The notes: generated from the letters alone by a model not told the origin. Positions 1-7,573 are shown, numbered from the stretch's first letter. The stretch is 7,951 nucleotides of DNA from Hyphomicrobiaceae bacterium UBA2767 (GCA_002352635.1 DEIT01000233.1:16299-24249); one strand, 5' to 3'. Program-made: numbers and translations.

Positions 1-1572
1 ATTGGATGTGGTGGTTGGGGCAAAAATCTCGTGCGTAACTTTGCCGAGCTCGGCGCGCTTGAGGTCATCGTCGAACCGAATGACGAGACTGCAAATACTT
101 TGGTCGGTCTACATGGGGGGCGTATTCTCGACCTCGATACCGCTTTGGCAGATTCGGCAGTTGATGCCGTTGTCATTGCTGCGCCTGCGGTTCATCACTA
201 CGCCCTCGCCAGACAGGCACTGGAGGGCGGAAAGCACGTCTACGTCGAAAAACCTCTGTCGCTGGAAGTCGCCGAAGCAGAAAAACTGTGCGAAATTGCC
301 GAGCGCCTCGACCTTCGCCTGATGGTTGGGCATTTGCTGCAGTACCACCCGGTCTTTCTGGAACTCAGGCGCCTGGTGCAGGAAGGTAAACTCGGGAAGC
401 TGCAATATGTTTACTCAAACCGCCTGAATCTTGGAAAAATCAGACGTGAGGAAGACATCATGTGGTCCTTTGCGCCGCATGATATTTCGATGATCTTGTC
501 CCTCATTGGTGCCGAACCCGTATCGGTTGGTGCGGTCGGGTCTTATCACCTTCACGACTCGATCGCTGATGTCACGATGATGCATCTCGGGTTCCCGGAA
601 GGTAAACGGGCGCACGTGTTCGTTTCATGGCTTCATCCGTTCAAAGAACAAAAGCTTGTCGTCGTGGGTGACGAGGCCATGGCCGTATTCAATGATAGCG
701 AGACCTGGGACCGCAAGCTTCTGCTTTACCCGCATAAAGTTGCATGGAAGGGCGATGTACCCACGCCTAACAAGGCCGACGAGACACCTATTCCGGTTGA
801 CGAAGCCGAGCCGCTGAAGTTGGAGTGTCAGCATTTTCTGGATTGCGTTAGAAACGGAACGACGCCACGGACTGACGGACGCGAGGGAGTGCGCGTCCTC
901 AATGTATTGACCGCCGCAAGCAAGGAACTGCAGAGAGTGCGAGACGAAGAAACAGGCTCTGGCGAGCAGCCAAAAAGTCTTCGCGTCGTGGGGGAACACC
1001 TTGGCGTCATGATCCACGAATCTGCTTATGTCGATGAAGGCGTAACCATCGGCAGAGGCACTCGCATCTGGCATTTCTCGCATGTGTTGGGTGATGTCGT
1101 AATCGGGCAGGACTGCGGCATCGGTCAGAATGTGGTAATCGGTCCCAAGGTAACCGTCGGTGACAATGTCAAGATTCAGAACAATGTTTCCGTCTACCAA
1201 GGCGTAACTTTGGAGGATGGCGTGTTCTGCGGTCCCTCATGCGTATTCACCAATGTGAACAATCCGCGTTCGGAAATCGAACGCAAGGACGAGTTTTTGC
1301 AAACGCTTGTGAAGCGAGGCGCAAGCATTGGCGCGAATGCAACGATTGTGTGCGGCCACATGCTCGGGGAATACTGCTTCATTGCTGCAGGCGCGGTTGT
1401 GATCAGCGACGTCCCGGCTTACGCATTGATGGCCGGTGTGCCGGCAAAACGGATCGGTTGGATGAGCAAGGCCGGAGCCAAACTTGGTCCGGACCTCGTC
1501 TGCCCCATTGATGGAACCCGCTACAAGGAGCTCGGCGATGACCACCTCGCTCTCGAAAACGCCTCAAGCTGA
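1..1572 (+). CDS. Fused WlbA/WbpB-like sugar-nucleotide 3-dehydrogenase and WbpD/WlbB-like N-acetyltransferase (5' partial)
   Basis: The reading frame is open from base 1 and the first codons read IGCGGWGKN, the glycine-rich Rossmann NAD-binding motif of Gfo/Idh/MocA oxidoreductases. The true start is therefore left of the window, and the GTG at 31 is not the start because it falls just after this motif. Numbering visible residues from base 1 (523 in all), residues 1 to about 330 form the oxidoreductase: VEKPLS carries the family EKP lysine (residue 84), and SNRLNLGKIR followed by FAPHDIS (His160) closely resembles WlbA-type UDP-GlcNAcA 3-dehydrogenases. After a short polar linker, residues about 337-490 are a left-handed beta-helix with hexapeptide repeats (such as VVIGQDCGIGQNVVIG), an FTNVNNPR segment and a C-terminal MAGVPAKRIG, typical of WbpD/WlbB acetyltransferases. 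Inferred roles are NAD-dependent C3 oxidation of UDP-GlcNAc-uronic acid and acetyl-CoA-dependent acetylation of the 3-amino product, both cytoplasmic. The stop overlaps the aminotransferase gene. The exact sugar substrate is inferred from homologous pathways. Confidence 0.9.
   Translation: MGCGGWGKNLVRNFAELGALEVIVEPNDETANTLVGLHGGRILDLDTALADSAVDAVVIAAPAVHHYALARQALEGGKHVYVEKPLSLEVAEAEKLCEIAERLDLRLMVGHLLQYHPVFLELRRLVQEGKLGKLQYVYSNRLNLGKIRREEDIMWSFAPHDISMILSLIGAEPVSVGAVGSYHLHDSIADVTMMHLGFPEGKRAHVFVSWLHPFKEQKLVVVGDEAMAVFNDSETWDRKLLLYPHKVAWKGDVPTPNKADETPIPVDEAEPLKLECQHFLDCVRNGTTPRTDGREGVRVLNVLTAASKELQRVRDEETGSGEQPKSLRVVGEHLGVMIHESAYVDEGVTIGRGTRIWHFSHVLGDVVIGQDCGIGQNVVIGPKVTVGDNVKIQNNVSVYQGVTLEDGVFCGPSCVFTNVNNPRSEIERKDEFLQTLVKRGASIGANATIVCGHMLGEYCFIAAGAVVISDVPAYALMAGVPAKRIGWMSKAGAKLGPDLVCPIDGTRYKELGDDHLALENASS
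1525..1530 (+). promoter_or_regulatory. Ribosome binding site for the aminotransferase gene
   Basis: AAGGAG lies 7 bases before the ATG at 1538, an ideal Shine-Dalgarno position. It sits inside the 3' end of the preceding fused gene. It selects this ATG over the longer TTG start at 1484, which would add 18 residues with no family resemblance. The arrangement suggests translational coupling of the two genes. Confidence 0.8.
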
Positions 1573-2713
1573 AACGACACAGGCGCAACCTTTGGCCTTT
1601 ATCGATCTTGCGGCTCAGCAGGCCCGTATTCGTCCGCAGCTCGATCAGGCCATCGCGCGTGTTCTGGACCATGGGAAATACATCATGGGGCCGGAGGTGC
1701 GCGAATTTGAGCAGCAGCTAGCTGACTTCGGCGGTGCCGGGCATGCGATATCATGTTCCAGCGGCACGGACGCTTTGCTGATGGTCATGATGGCAAAGGA
1801 CATTGGACCCGGCGACGCCGTCATCTGCCCCGCTTTCACGTTTACAGCGACGCCTGAAGTGATCGCGCTATTGGGCGCAACACCTGTTTTCGCCGACGTT
1901 CGTGAGGATACCTTCAATCTCGACCCGGACGCGTTGGCCGCCGCAGTTGATGCAGCGAAGGATGCCGGTCTCACGCCGAAGGCGATTATCGCCGTGGATC
2001 TGTTCGGATTGCCGGCGGATTACAACGCTATCGAAAAATTCGCCGACGATAACGGCTTATGGGTTCTGGATGACGCGGCACAGGGCTTCGGGGCAATTTA
2101 CAAGAATCGCAAGATCGGACAATTGGGCCTTGCGACCGCCACGAGCTTCTTCCCCGCCAAGCCACTCGGTTGTTACGGAGACGGCGGTGCTATCCTGACC
2201 GACGATGAGGAACTGGCGGCAACCCTGGAAAGTATCCGCATGCACGGAAAAGGAACCGATAAGTATGACAATGTTCGCATCGGGATAAACGGCAGGATCG
2301 ACACGATGCAGGCGGCGATCCTGATTGAAAAACTCAAGATTTTTGCTGATGAGATTGAGGCGCGTGACAAGGTGGCGGCGTATTACAACGCAGCACTTGC
2401 CGGGAATAACGGCGTTTCTGTTCCCGTCGTGCCGGATGGGCTGACGTCAGTGTGGGCGCAATACACACTAAGGGTTCCCGCGGCCAGGCGCGACGCGCTT
2501 GCCAAGGCGCTCAAGGCGAAGGGTGTTCCCACAGCAATCTATTACCCCAAACCACTCCATCACCAGACCGCCTATCGGGACTTTCCGGCCCCCGCGGGTG
2601 GGCTGGCCGTCTCGGAGCGGCTTGCGAAGGAAGTTCTGAGCCTGCCGATGCACCCTTACCTCGAAGAAGCCATGCAGGACCAGGTCATTAAGTCTTTGCT
2701 GGCTGAACTATAG
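1538..2713 (+). CDS. wbpE: DegT/DnrJ/EryC1-family PLP-dependent sugar aminotransferase (WbpE-like)
   Basis: This 391-residue protein has the usual length for the DegT/DnrJ/EryC1/StrS family. Its N-terminal FIDLAAQQARIRPQLDQAI is the family opening. SSGTDALL (residues 74-81) is the phosphate-binding loop, DDAAQGFGA (178-186) carries the aspartate and glutamine that contact the cofactor, and SFFPAKPLGCYGDGGA (203-218) contains the Schiff-base lysine, Lys208. The C-terminal segment IYYPKPLHHQTAY (334-346) is also characteristic. In the WbpB/WbpE/WbpD pathway this enzyme moves an amino group from glutamate to the 3-keto sugar nucleotide, making UDP-2-acetamido-3-amino-2,3-dideoxy-glucuronate. The neighbouring fused gene encodes the enzymes before and after this step, which supports that substrate. 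The start at 1538 is chosen for its AAGGAG site; the gene overlaps its neighbour by 35 bases. Other 3-amino sugars remain possible, since specificity in this family cannot be read from sequence alone. Confidence 0.9.
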   Translation: MTTSLSKTPQAETTQAQPLAFIDLAAQQARIRPQLDQAIARVLDHGKYIMGPEVREFEQQLADFGGAGHAISCSSGTDALLMVMMAKDIGPGDAVICPAFTFTATPEVIALLGATPVFADVREDTFNLDPDALAAAVDAAKDAGLTPKAIIAVDLFGLPADYNAIEKFADDNGLWVLDDAAQGFGAIYKNRKIGQLGLATATSFFPAKPLGCYGDGGAILTDDEELAATLESIRMHGKGTDKYDNVRIGINGRIDTMQAAILIEKLKIFADEIEARDKVAAYYNAALAGNNGVSVPVVPDGLTSVWAQYTLRVPAARRDALAKALKAKGVPTAIYYPKPLHHQTAYRDFPAPAGGLAVSERLAKEVLSLPMHPYLEEAMQDQVIKSLLAEL

Positions 2714-2727
2714 ATTGCCAGAGCGCT

Positions 2728-3942
2728 ATGGCTTCCTCAGAAAGCAAGCTGCGGACGCTCGTTCTTACACTGATCTATCCGCATCGTGCGGCATATTATG
2801 ATGACTGGGCGGATTGCCTGAGGTCTTCAGACCATTTCTCTACTGAAGTTTGCAACGTTCTGGGACTGGACGCGGCGCAGCTATCAAACAAGCTTGAGAA
2901 TTGCGATCTTGTGGTCCTGTTGCATAGCTGTGTTGGCGACACCACAAAGGACATCGAGCGGCTATGCAATGTTTTGCATGACCGGCGTAACGCCCGCCTT
3001 GTCGCCTTCGTGGGCAATGAATTCAATTCGCCCTACGCGCCAATGGCTGAAAAACGAGAGATCCTGGGGGCATGCCGGCCGGATATCATTGCGACACAGC
3101 TGCTGCGAGAAGCGGGTGAGTTCCTCTACCACGATGTCGCGCCTTTGGTGATCGCCCTACCCCATGCGCTTAATCCCCAAGCTTATGAACCTGGGCCTGA
3201 AGGTGCGAAACGGGTTCGCGATATCGGGGTGCGGAATTTCCGCTATTCACCGCTCCTTGGAGACCAGGAGCGCAATGAAATTATCGACTATTTCAAAGAC
3301 CACGGTGCGGAACATGGTCTGAGCATCGACATCGATTTTGAGAAGAGATTTGTACGCCAGGATTGGGCCGGCTACCTTGGTCAGTGTCGCGGCACAGTTT
3401 CGAGTGAAGCAGGAAGCTGGTACCTCGATCGCGACGACGCTCTGATGCGCCGTGTTTTCGAGCATGTGGGCGCGAACAGATCCACTTTCATGGTTGATGA
3501 TGATACGCCTTTCCGTCATTTGTTCAGACGATTGCCGTCACCGGTAAAATCAGCGTTCGGCTGGATCCTGAAGCACGGCCCGGTTAAATATGCGGCTTTT
3601 GAAGATTCGAAACTCGACTTTGACGAATTGAACGAGATGTTCTTCAAGGTCGCTCGCCGATGCCCGGTCTATTCCAAGGCGATCAGCTCACGTCACTTCG
3701 ATGCAATCGGCACGAAGACATGCCAGATCATGCTGGAGGGCCGCTACAATGACATTCTTGTGCCCAACGAGCATTATCTGGAAGTCACACAGGATCATTC
3801 CAACATCAGCGATGTGATCGAACGGTTCAAGGACCAAGCTTTACGCAAGCAGATCACAGACGCGGCTCATGAGTATGTGATGGGCGCACATACCTATGCA
3901 CACCGCGCAGTAACCCTTCGCGATGTGCTGGAGAAAATCTAG
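2728..3942 (+). CDS. Probable glycosyltransferase, CgeB/Glyco_trans_1_2-like C-terminus, divergent
   Basis: This 404-residue soluble protein has no signal peptide or membrane segment. The N-terminal half alternates beta strands and helices as in a GT-B fold: LRTLVLTLIYPH (8-19), LVVLLHS (61-67), LVAFVGNEF (91-99) and VIALPHALNP (141-150). GTVSSEAGSWYLD (222-234) resembles the acidic EAG/ESG nucleotide-sugar segment of related glycosyltransferases. The C-terminal block SRHFDAIGTKTCQIMLEGRYNDILVPNEHYLEV (split here as SRHFDAIGTK, then TCQIMLEG, 321-338 and onward) followed by a helix ending in AHTYAHRA (387-394) matches the pattern of PF13524-like domains: an R-x-F-E/D-A-x-G-x core and a terminal HTY-x-x-R. 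About 85 residues separate the two halves and I cannot classify them. The gene follows the aminotransferase by 14 bases, so it is probably in the same transcript, although the ATG has no good ribosome binding site. The likely role is adding a sugar to a lipid-linked repeat unit; donor and acceptor are unknown. Confidence 0.7.
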   Translation: MASSESKLRTLVLTLIYPHRAAYYDDWADCLRSSDHFSTEVCNVLGLDAAQLSNKLENCDLVVLLHSCVGDTTKDIERLCNVLHDRRNARLVAFVGNEFNSPYAPMAEKREILGACRPDIIATQLLREAGEFLYHDVAPLVIALPHALNPQAYEPGPEGAKRVRDIGVRNFRYSPLLGDQERNEIIDYFKDHGAEHGLSIDIDFEKRFVRQDWAGYLGQCRGTVSSEAGSWYLDRDDALMRRVFEHVGANRSTFMVDDDTPFRHLFRRLPSPVKSAFGWILKHGPVKYAAFEDSKLDFDELNEMFFKVARRCPVYSKAISSRHFDAIGTKTCQIMLEGRYNDILVPNEHYLEVTQDHSNISDVIERFKDQALRKQITDAAHEYVMGAHTYAHRAVTLRDVLEKI

Positions 3943-4085
3943 GTGCGGCAAGCAAGTGCCACTCAGAAAGGCGTCGATGCTCATCCTTCGGTGGCGTGTG
4001 GCTACCATAGGCCGACCGCTCGTGCCCGAAATGCTGGACCATACGCTCGTCGATATTCTTGCTTTTCTTCGAAACCATGTCGCAA
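3943..4085. other. Convergent intergenic interval
   Basis: This 143-base stretch separates the stops of the glycosyltransferase gene and the oppositely oriented Wzy_C gene. It should hold transcription termination for both. The only structure I see is a weak 6-bp stem with one G-T pair (GGTGGC at 3990-3995 and GCTACC at 4001-4006), without a T-run, so I do not call a terminator. Confidence 0.4.
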
Positions 4086-5453
4086 CTATCCGGACGGGTT
4101 GATCCGGCGGGCATAGCTATCGATGAATACCACCATCATGACAGCGAGCGCGTAGCCCGACAGCAGCCAAGTCTGCCATAAGCCCCAGCCGAATGCAGCA
4201 ACGATACATGCGGAAACGAATGTGGCGTAGGCGTATGGCCTGACGGATAGCAAAAGCCGTCTTATACCCTGCAACAAGCCGATACCGATTGCGAGAACGA
4301 ATAGTGCGCCAACGGCACCGAGCTCGAACCAGACCTGCAGGAAATTGTTGTGGGAATGAAGCCCGAGCCGTCGCGGGACAATATGTCCGGGAAGCCGCTC
4401 CTGGGTTTTCTTGATCTCTTTGCCAAGGACGCGGGTTGAGCGAATCCCAATGCCGAAGAGCGGGGAATTGATCGCTTTTTCGCCCGTGAATCCCCAAATA
4501 ATCATCCGATCGCGGAAGCTTGGCGCGATCCATTCAGACTCATACAAGCCTGCCTGGTAAGGAGCGACGGCAAGCGGAAGCGCGAGTCCGACCGCAACGC
4601 ACCATGCGCTCAGCAAAGTCCAGTGCATGAGACCCGACCAGGCGCGGGCAACGAAGAATGTGGCCGCGCTCAAGACAAGCGCTGCCTGTGATGTTTGACT
4701 TTCTCCAACAAAGATCGTGTATGCGGCGGCCAGTGCGATGAAACAGGCGAAAGCAGCCCCGAGCTTTGGCCGGACATAGTTTATGGCGAGATACAGGATC
4801 GGCCAGAGAAGAAGCATACGGAACGAGTGAATCCGGTTCAAAGCGGCAGATGCAATCTCTATGACAGCATTGTCATGCGGTTTCCGGAACTCGGATTGTG
4901 GAAGCTCAACCAAGCGACCGTTCTCCATGACTAGGACGCTGATGGTTTTGTCTCCAGGACGGATAAGCGGAAACGCCGAGTAGAGCGATCGGCCAATAAT
5001 GTGCTCTGTCGAAAACTCGATGCAGGTAATTGCTGAGCCTATAACGGCGCCGATCAGGGCAAAGAGTGCAGCACTCTCTAATGCTTCTCGAGACTGCAAT
5101 GTAAACGCACGCGAGACAATCAGGGTCAGAATGATCATCAACAGAACGAAAACTGCTTTTCCGAGGGCGACAGAAGGAACCTGCGACCACAGGGAGTTTA
5201 GGAAGAGGTATCCGGCAAATCCGAACAGTGCCGCGAGGAGCCAGCGTTCTTCATGCCCCTTCAGCGAGCTGCGCAGGTCTCTCTCCACGAATAGAAAGAA
5301 GAACAGTGAAAGGGCGCCTAGAAGAAATGGAAAACCGACGTTTTGGCGCGGCATCTGTGGCACCAGGAACAGGATGAACATCGCCGCGGACTGAAGTGCC
5401 AGGTGCCAGGTTTTCGCACCGCGATACGGTGCTGCAGTTTTCGATGTGCTCAT
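4086..5453 (-). CDS. O-antigen ligase/polymerase family membrane protein (Wzy_C, WaaL or Wzy-like)
   Basis: From the ATG at 5453 the product has 455 residues with about 12 hydrophobic segments, roughly at 19-32, 40-56, 72-88, 99-113, 128-145, 213-226, 232-249, 257-271, 277-297, 379-396, 409-424 and 429-445. The long loop before the last three helices holds GLHSHNNFLQVWFELGAVG (364-382), the signature of the Wzy_C domain (PF04932), including the histidines considered important in WaaL ligases. A second hydrophilic loop lies at about 146-212. Such proteins act in the inner membrane on undecaprenyl-linked glycans, either polymerising repeat units (Wzy) or transferring the glycan to lipid A core or another acceptor (WaaL-type); sequence does not separate these. 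An upstream ATG at 5540 would give 484 residues, but its extra N-terminus is polar, rich in Gln, His, Pro and Ser, and uses many uncommon codons. I therefore prefer 5453, though neither start has a clear ribosome binding site. The gene opposes all its neighbours. Confidence 0.85.
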   Translation of the reverse strand: MSTSKTAAPYRGAKTWHLALQSAAMFILFLVPQMPRQNVGFPFLLGALSLFFFLFVERDLRSSLKGHEERWLLAALFGFAGYLFLNSLWSQVPSVALGKAVFVLLMIILTLIVSRAFTLQSREALESAALFALIGAVIGSAITCIEFSTEHIIGRSLYSAFPLIRPGDKTISVLVMENGRLVELPQSEFRKPHDNAVIEIASAALNRIHSFRMLLLWPILYLAINYVRPKLGAAFACFIALAAAYTIFVGESQTSQAALVLSAATFFVARAWSGLMHWTLLSAWCVAVGLALPLAVAPYQAGLYESEWIAPSFRDRMIIWGFTGEKAINSPLFGIGIRSTRVLGKEIKKTQERLPGHIVPRRLGLHSHNNFLQVWFELGAVGALFVLAIGIGLLQGIRRLLLSVRPYAYATFVSACIVAAFGWGLWQTWLLSGYALAVMMVVFIDSYARRINPSG

Positions 5454-5611
5454 GGCTGGCTGCGGTTGAGTATGCTGTGTTTGGTGCGACGGGAAAGGAC
5501 GCCATGCGTTCCTTACACATGGCAATTGACTGGAACTCATAGTCTCTTGGCGCTTGCGCTGCAATGAAACTCACGTATGAACGTCTGTATAGTGAAAAAT
5601 GGTCGCGGAAC
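5454..5611. other. Divergent intergenic interval between the Wzy_C gene and asnB-like gene
   Basis: This 158-base interval, or 71 bases if the upstream ATG at 5540 is the real start on the minus strand, lies between two divergently transcribed genes and must carry promoters for both unless rightward transcription enters from elsewhere. A possible rightward promoter is listed separately. I found no convincing operator or long inverted repeat. Confidence 0.4.
5564..5593 (+). promoter_or_regulatory. Possible sigma-70 promoter for the asnB-like gene
   Basis: TATAGT at 5588-5593 matches five of six bases of the -10 consensus. ATGAAA at 5564-5569 matches four of six bases of the -35 consensus, with an 18-base spacer. 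The site lies in the divergent interval before the ATG at 5612, where a promoter for a new rightward transcript is expected. The resulting leader would be very short. This is a weak call by eye. Confidence 0.25.
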
Positions 5612-7549
5612 ATGTGTGGAATAGCCGGATTTTTCGATGCGCGCGGCCGTTCACCCAACACTGGGGAACGGGTTGCCCGGTCGATGACCGATACGCTCAT
5701 TCACCGCGGACCCGACGATGGTGGTGTGTGGTTTGACGGTAGTTCGGGGATTGCGCTCGGAAATCGCAGACTCGCTATCATCGATTTATCGAAGGCAGGT
5801 CATCAGCCTTTTGTGTCTTCGTGTGGTCAGTTCGTATTGGCCTACAATGGTGAAGTTTACAACGCCGTAGAACTCAGAGCCGATCTTGAAGCGTCCGGCC
5901 GAAAATTTCGCGGGCATTCCGATACCGAAGCAATTGTTGAGGCCTGCGCAGTGTGGGGGGTCGAAGGGACACTCGATCGGCTAATCGGTATGTTCGCTTT
6001 CGCATTGTGGGATAAGCGCGAAAAACGCCTTACGCTCGCCCGCGACCGGATCGGGATCAAGCCGCTTTACTGGTCTTTTTCTGATGGTCTTCTGCTGTTC
6101 GGCTCTGAGCTGAAGGCTCTGAAAGCCCATCCTGATTTCAAATCCGAAATCGACCGAAACGCTGTTGCTTCGTATCTGCGCCACACGTTTGTTCCAGCGC
6201 CTCACACGATCTATCGCGGCGTCAGCAAACTTGAACCTGGGAAGCTTCTCATTTTGGAGCGAGGCGGTGAGCCTAAGGTTGAATCCTATTGGTCGCTTGA
6301 CGACAGGGTGCAGGCCGGGATGTCAAAGGCCTTCTCGGGAAACGAGGCGGAGGCATGTGATGCGCTCGACACCTTGCTGAGGGATGCAGTCTCAAGGCGT
6401 ATGATATCGGACGTGCCGCTCGGTGCGTTTCTGTCCGGCGGAATTGACTCGTCAACTGTGGTAGCCCTCATGCAGGCGCAGTCGAGCCAGCCGGTCCGTA
6501 CTTATTCCATTGGCTTTACCCAGGAAGGCTTTAACGAAGCCCATGACGCGGCAGCGATAGCCAGTCATCTGGGGACTGAACACACCGAACTTTATGCCAC
6601 ACCGGAAGAGGCACGTGAGGTTATTCCATCGCTCCCGGAATATTACGATGAGCCTTTTGCGGATTCTTCGCAAATACCGACATTCCTGGTATCCCGGCTA
6701 ACGAAACAGCACGTCACGGTCGCTCTGTCCGGCGATGGCGGCGATGAACTGTTCGGTGGCTACACGCGTTATTTTACCGCCGACAAATTCGACTGGCCGC
6801 TGTTCGAAAGCCCTTGTGTGGCACGCTGCTCGGCGGCGGGCGCAATCCGCACCCTGTCACCGGGCGCCTGGAACAGAATTGCCAAACTGGTGCCCGGCAA
6901 GTTTCGCCCGGTACAGTTTGGCCAGAAACTACATAAGCTTGCCGATTGCATTGGCGGAGGACGTGACAAGTTTTACCGTCGGCTTATTAGCCATTGGAAT
7001 TCGCCAGAACAGCTTGTCTCTGGCGCGAGCGAGTATAAGACGGTGGTCTGGGATGCAGATGTGAATGAGCGCATTCCTGACTTTGTCTCTCGGATGCAGT
7101 ATTTCGATACAGCGACCTACCTGCCGGATGACATTCTCACCAAAGTAGATAGGGCCAGCATGGCAGTGTCGTTGGAAGTGCGGGTGCCGATTCTTGACCA
7201 TCGCGTGGTTGAATTTGCCTGGACCTTGCCGCGCGCGATGAAGGTCAAGGACGGAAAGGGAAAACGTATCCTGAGGCAGGTGTTGCAGCGCTATGTTCCT
7301 CCAAGCCTGATCAAGAGGCAGAAAATGGGATTTGCAGTGCCCATTGATGAATGGTTGCGCGGACCTCTGAAGGAGTGGGCGTCCGATTTGCTTTCACCAG
7401 ATGCGCTCAAGAAGAATGGCCTTATTGATCCTGAACTGGTGCAGCAGGTTTGGGACGAGCATCTCAGTGGCGCGAAGTCGTGGCCCCTGCCGATATGGAG
7501 CGTGTTAATGCTGCAATCCTGGTGCGATGCACAAAAAATCAAAGCTTGA
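5612..7549 (+). CDS. asnB: AsnB-type glutamine-dependent amidotransferase (asparagine synthase family)
   Basis: This 645-residue protein has the two domains of glutamine-hydrolysing asparagine synthases. The start is set at 5612 because mature class II amidotransferases begin with a catalytic cysteine: MCGIAGFF places it at Cys2, whereas an in-frame ATG at 5564 would bury it behind 16 residues. The N-terminal glutaminase shows HRGPDDGG (31-38), GNRRLAIIDLS (50-60), YNGEVYN (78-84), GHSDTEA (101-107) and RDRIGIKPLYW (144-154). The synthase domain has the ATP-pyrophosphatase loop LSGGIDSS (274-281), SGDGGDELFGGY (373-384), DDILTKVDRASM (506-517) and KRQKMGFAVP (568-577). The enzyme would hydrolyse glutamine, activate a carboxylate with ATP and form an amide. 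The substrate may be aspartate, but homologues in surface-polysaccharide clusters (WbpS of Pseudomonas O6 is one proposed case, and exosortase-linked amidotransferases are another group) suggest a uronic acid carboxylate here. All key motifs appear intact. It is followed 24 bases later by a glycosyltransferase gene. Confidence 0.9.
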   Translation: MCGIAGFFDARGRSPNTGERVARSMTDTLIHRGPDDGGVWFDGSSGIALGNRRLAIIDLSKAGHQPFVSSCGQFVLAYNGEVYNAVELRADLEASGRKFRGHSDTEAIVEACAVWGVEGTLDRLIGMFAFALWDKREKRLTLARDRIGIKPLYWSFSDGLLLFGSELKALKAHPDFKSEIDRNAVASYLRHTFVPAPHTIYRGVSKLEPGKLLILERGGEPKVESYWSLDDRVQAGMSKAFSGNEAEACDALDTLLRDAVSRRMISDVPLGAFLSGGIDSSTVVALMQAQSSQPVRTYSIGFTQEGFNEAHDAAAIASHLGTEHTELYATPEEAREVIPSLPEYYDEPFADSSQIPTFLVSRLTKQHVTVALSGDGGDELFGGYTRYFTADKFDWPLFESPCVARCSAAGAIRTLSPGAWNRIAKLVPGKFRPVQFGQKLHKLADCIGGGRDKFYRRLISHWNSPEQLVSGASEYKTVVWDADVNERIPDFVSRMQYFDTATYLPDDILTKVDRASMAVSLEVRVPILDHRVVEFAWTLPRAMKVKDGKGKRILRQVLQRYVPPSLIKRQKMGFAVPIDEWLRGPLKEWASDLLSPDALKKNGLIDPELVQQVWDEHLSGAKSWPLPIWSVLMLQSWCDAQKIKA

Positions 7550-7573
7550 AGCAAAGATCAGATCTGCGCGCCC

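Noticed and set aside
625..1200. A 191-codon minus-strand frame opposite the fused enzyme gene
   Set aside because: It lies wholly antisense to a strongly supported coding region and its translation shows no family motif; it is a by-product of codon usage on the other strand.
31..1572. A complete 513-residue oxidoreductase-acetyltransferase starting at the GTG at 31
   Set aside because: The in-frame codons before it, from base 1, encode the Rossmann glycine motif needed by this family, so the gene continues off the left edge.
3990..4006. Stem-loop in the convergent interval as an intrinsic terminator
   Set aside because: The stem is only 6 bp with a G-T pair and no T-run follows on either strand.
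3854..4114. A minus-strand frame of 86 codons across the convergent interval
   Set aside because: It overlaps the ends of two well-supported genes, has no recognisable domain or ribosome site, and its composition looks non-coding.
5564..5611. A 16-residue N-terminal extension on the AsnB-like protein from the ATG at 5564
   Set aside because: Class II amidotransferases need cysteine exposed at the N-terminus after removal of the initiator methionine; the ATG at 5612 provides exactly that.
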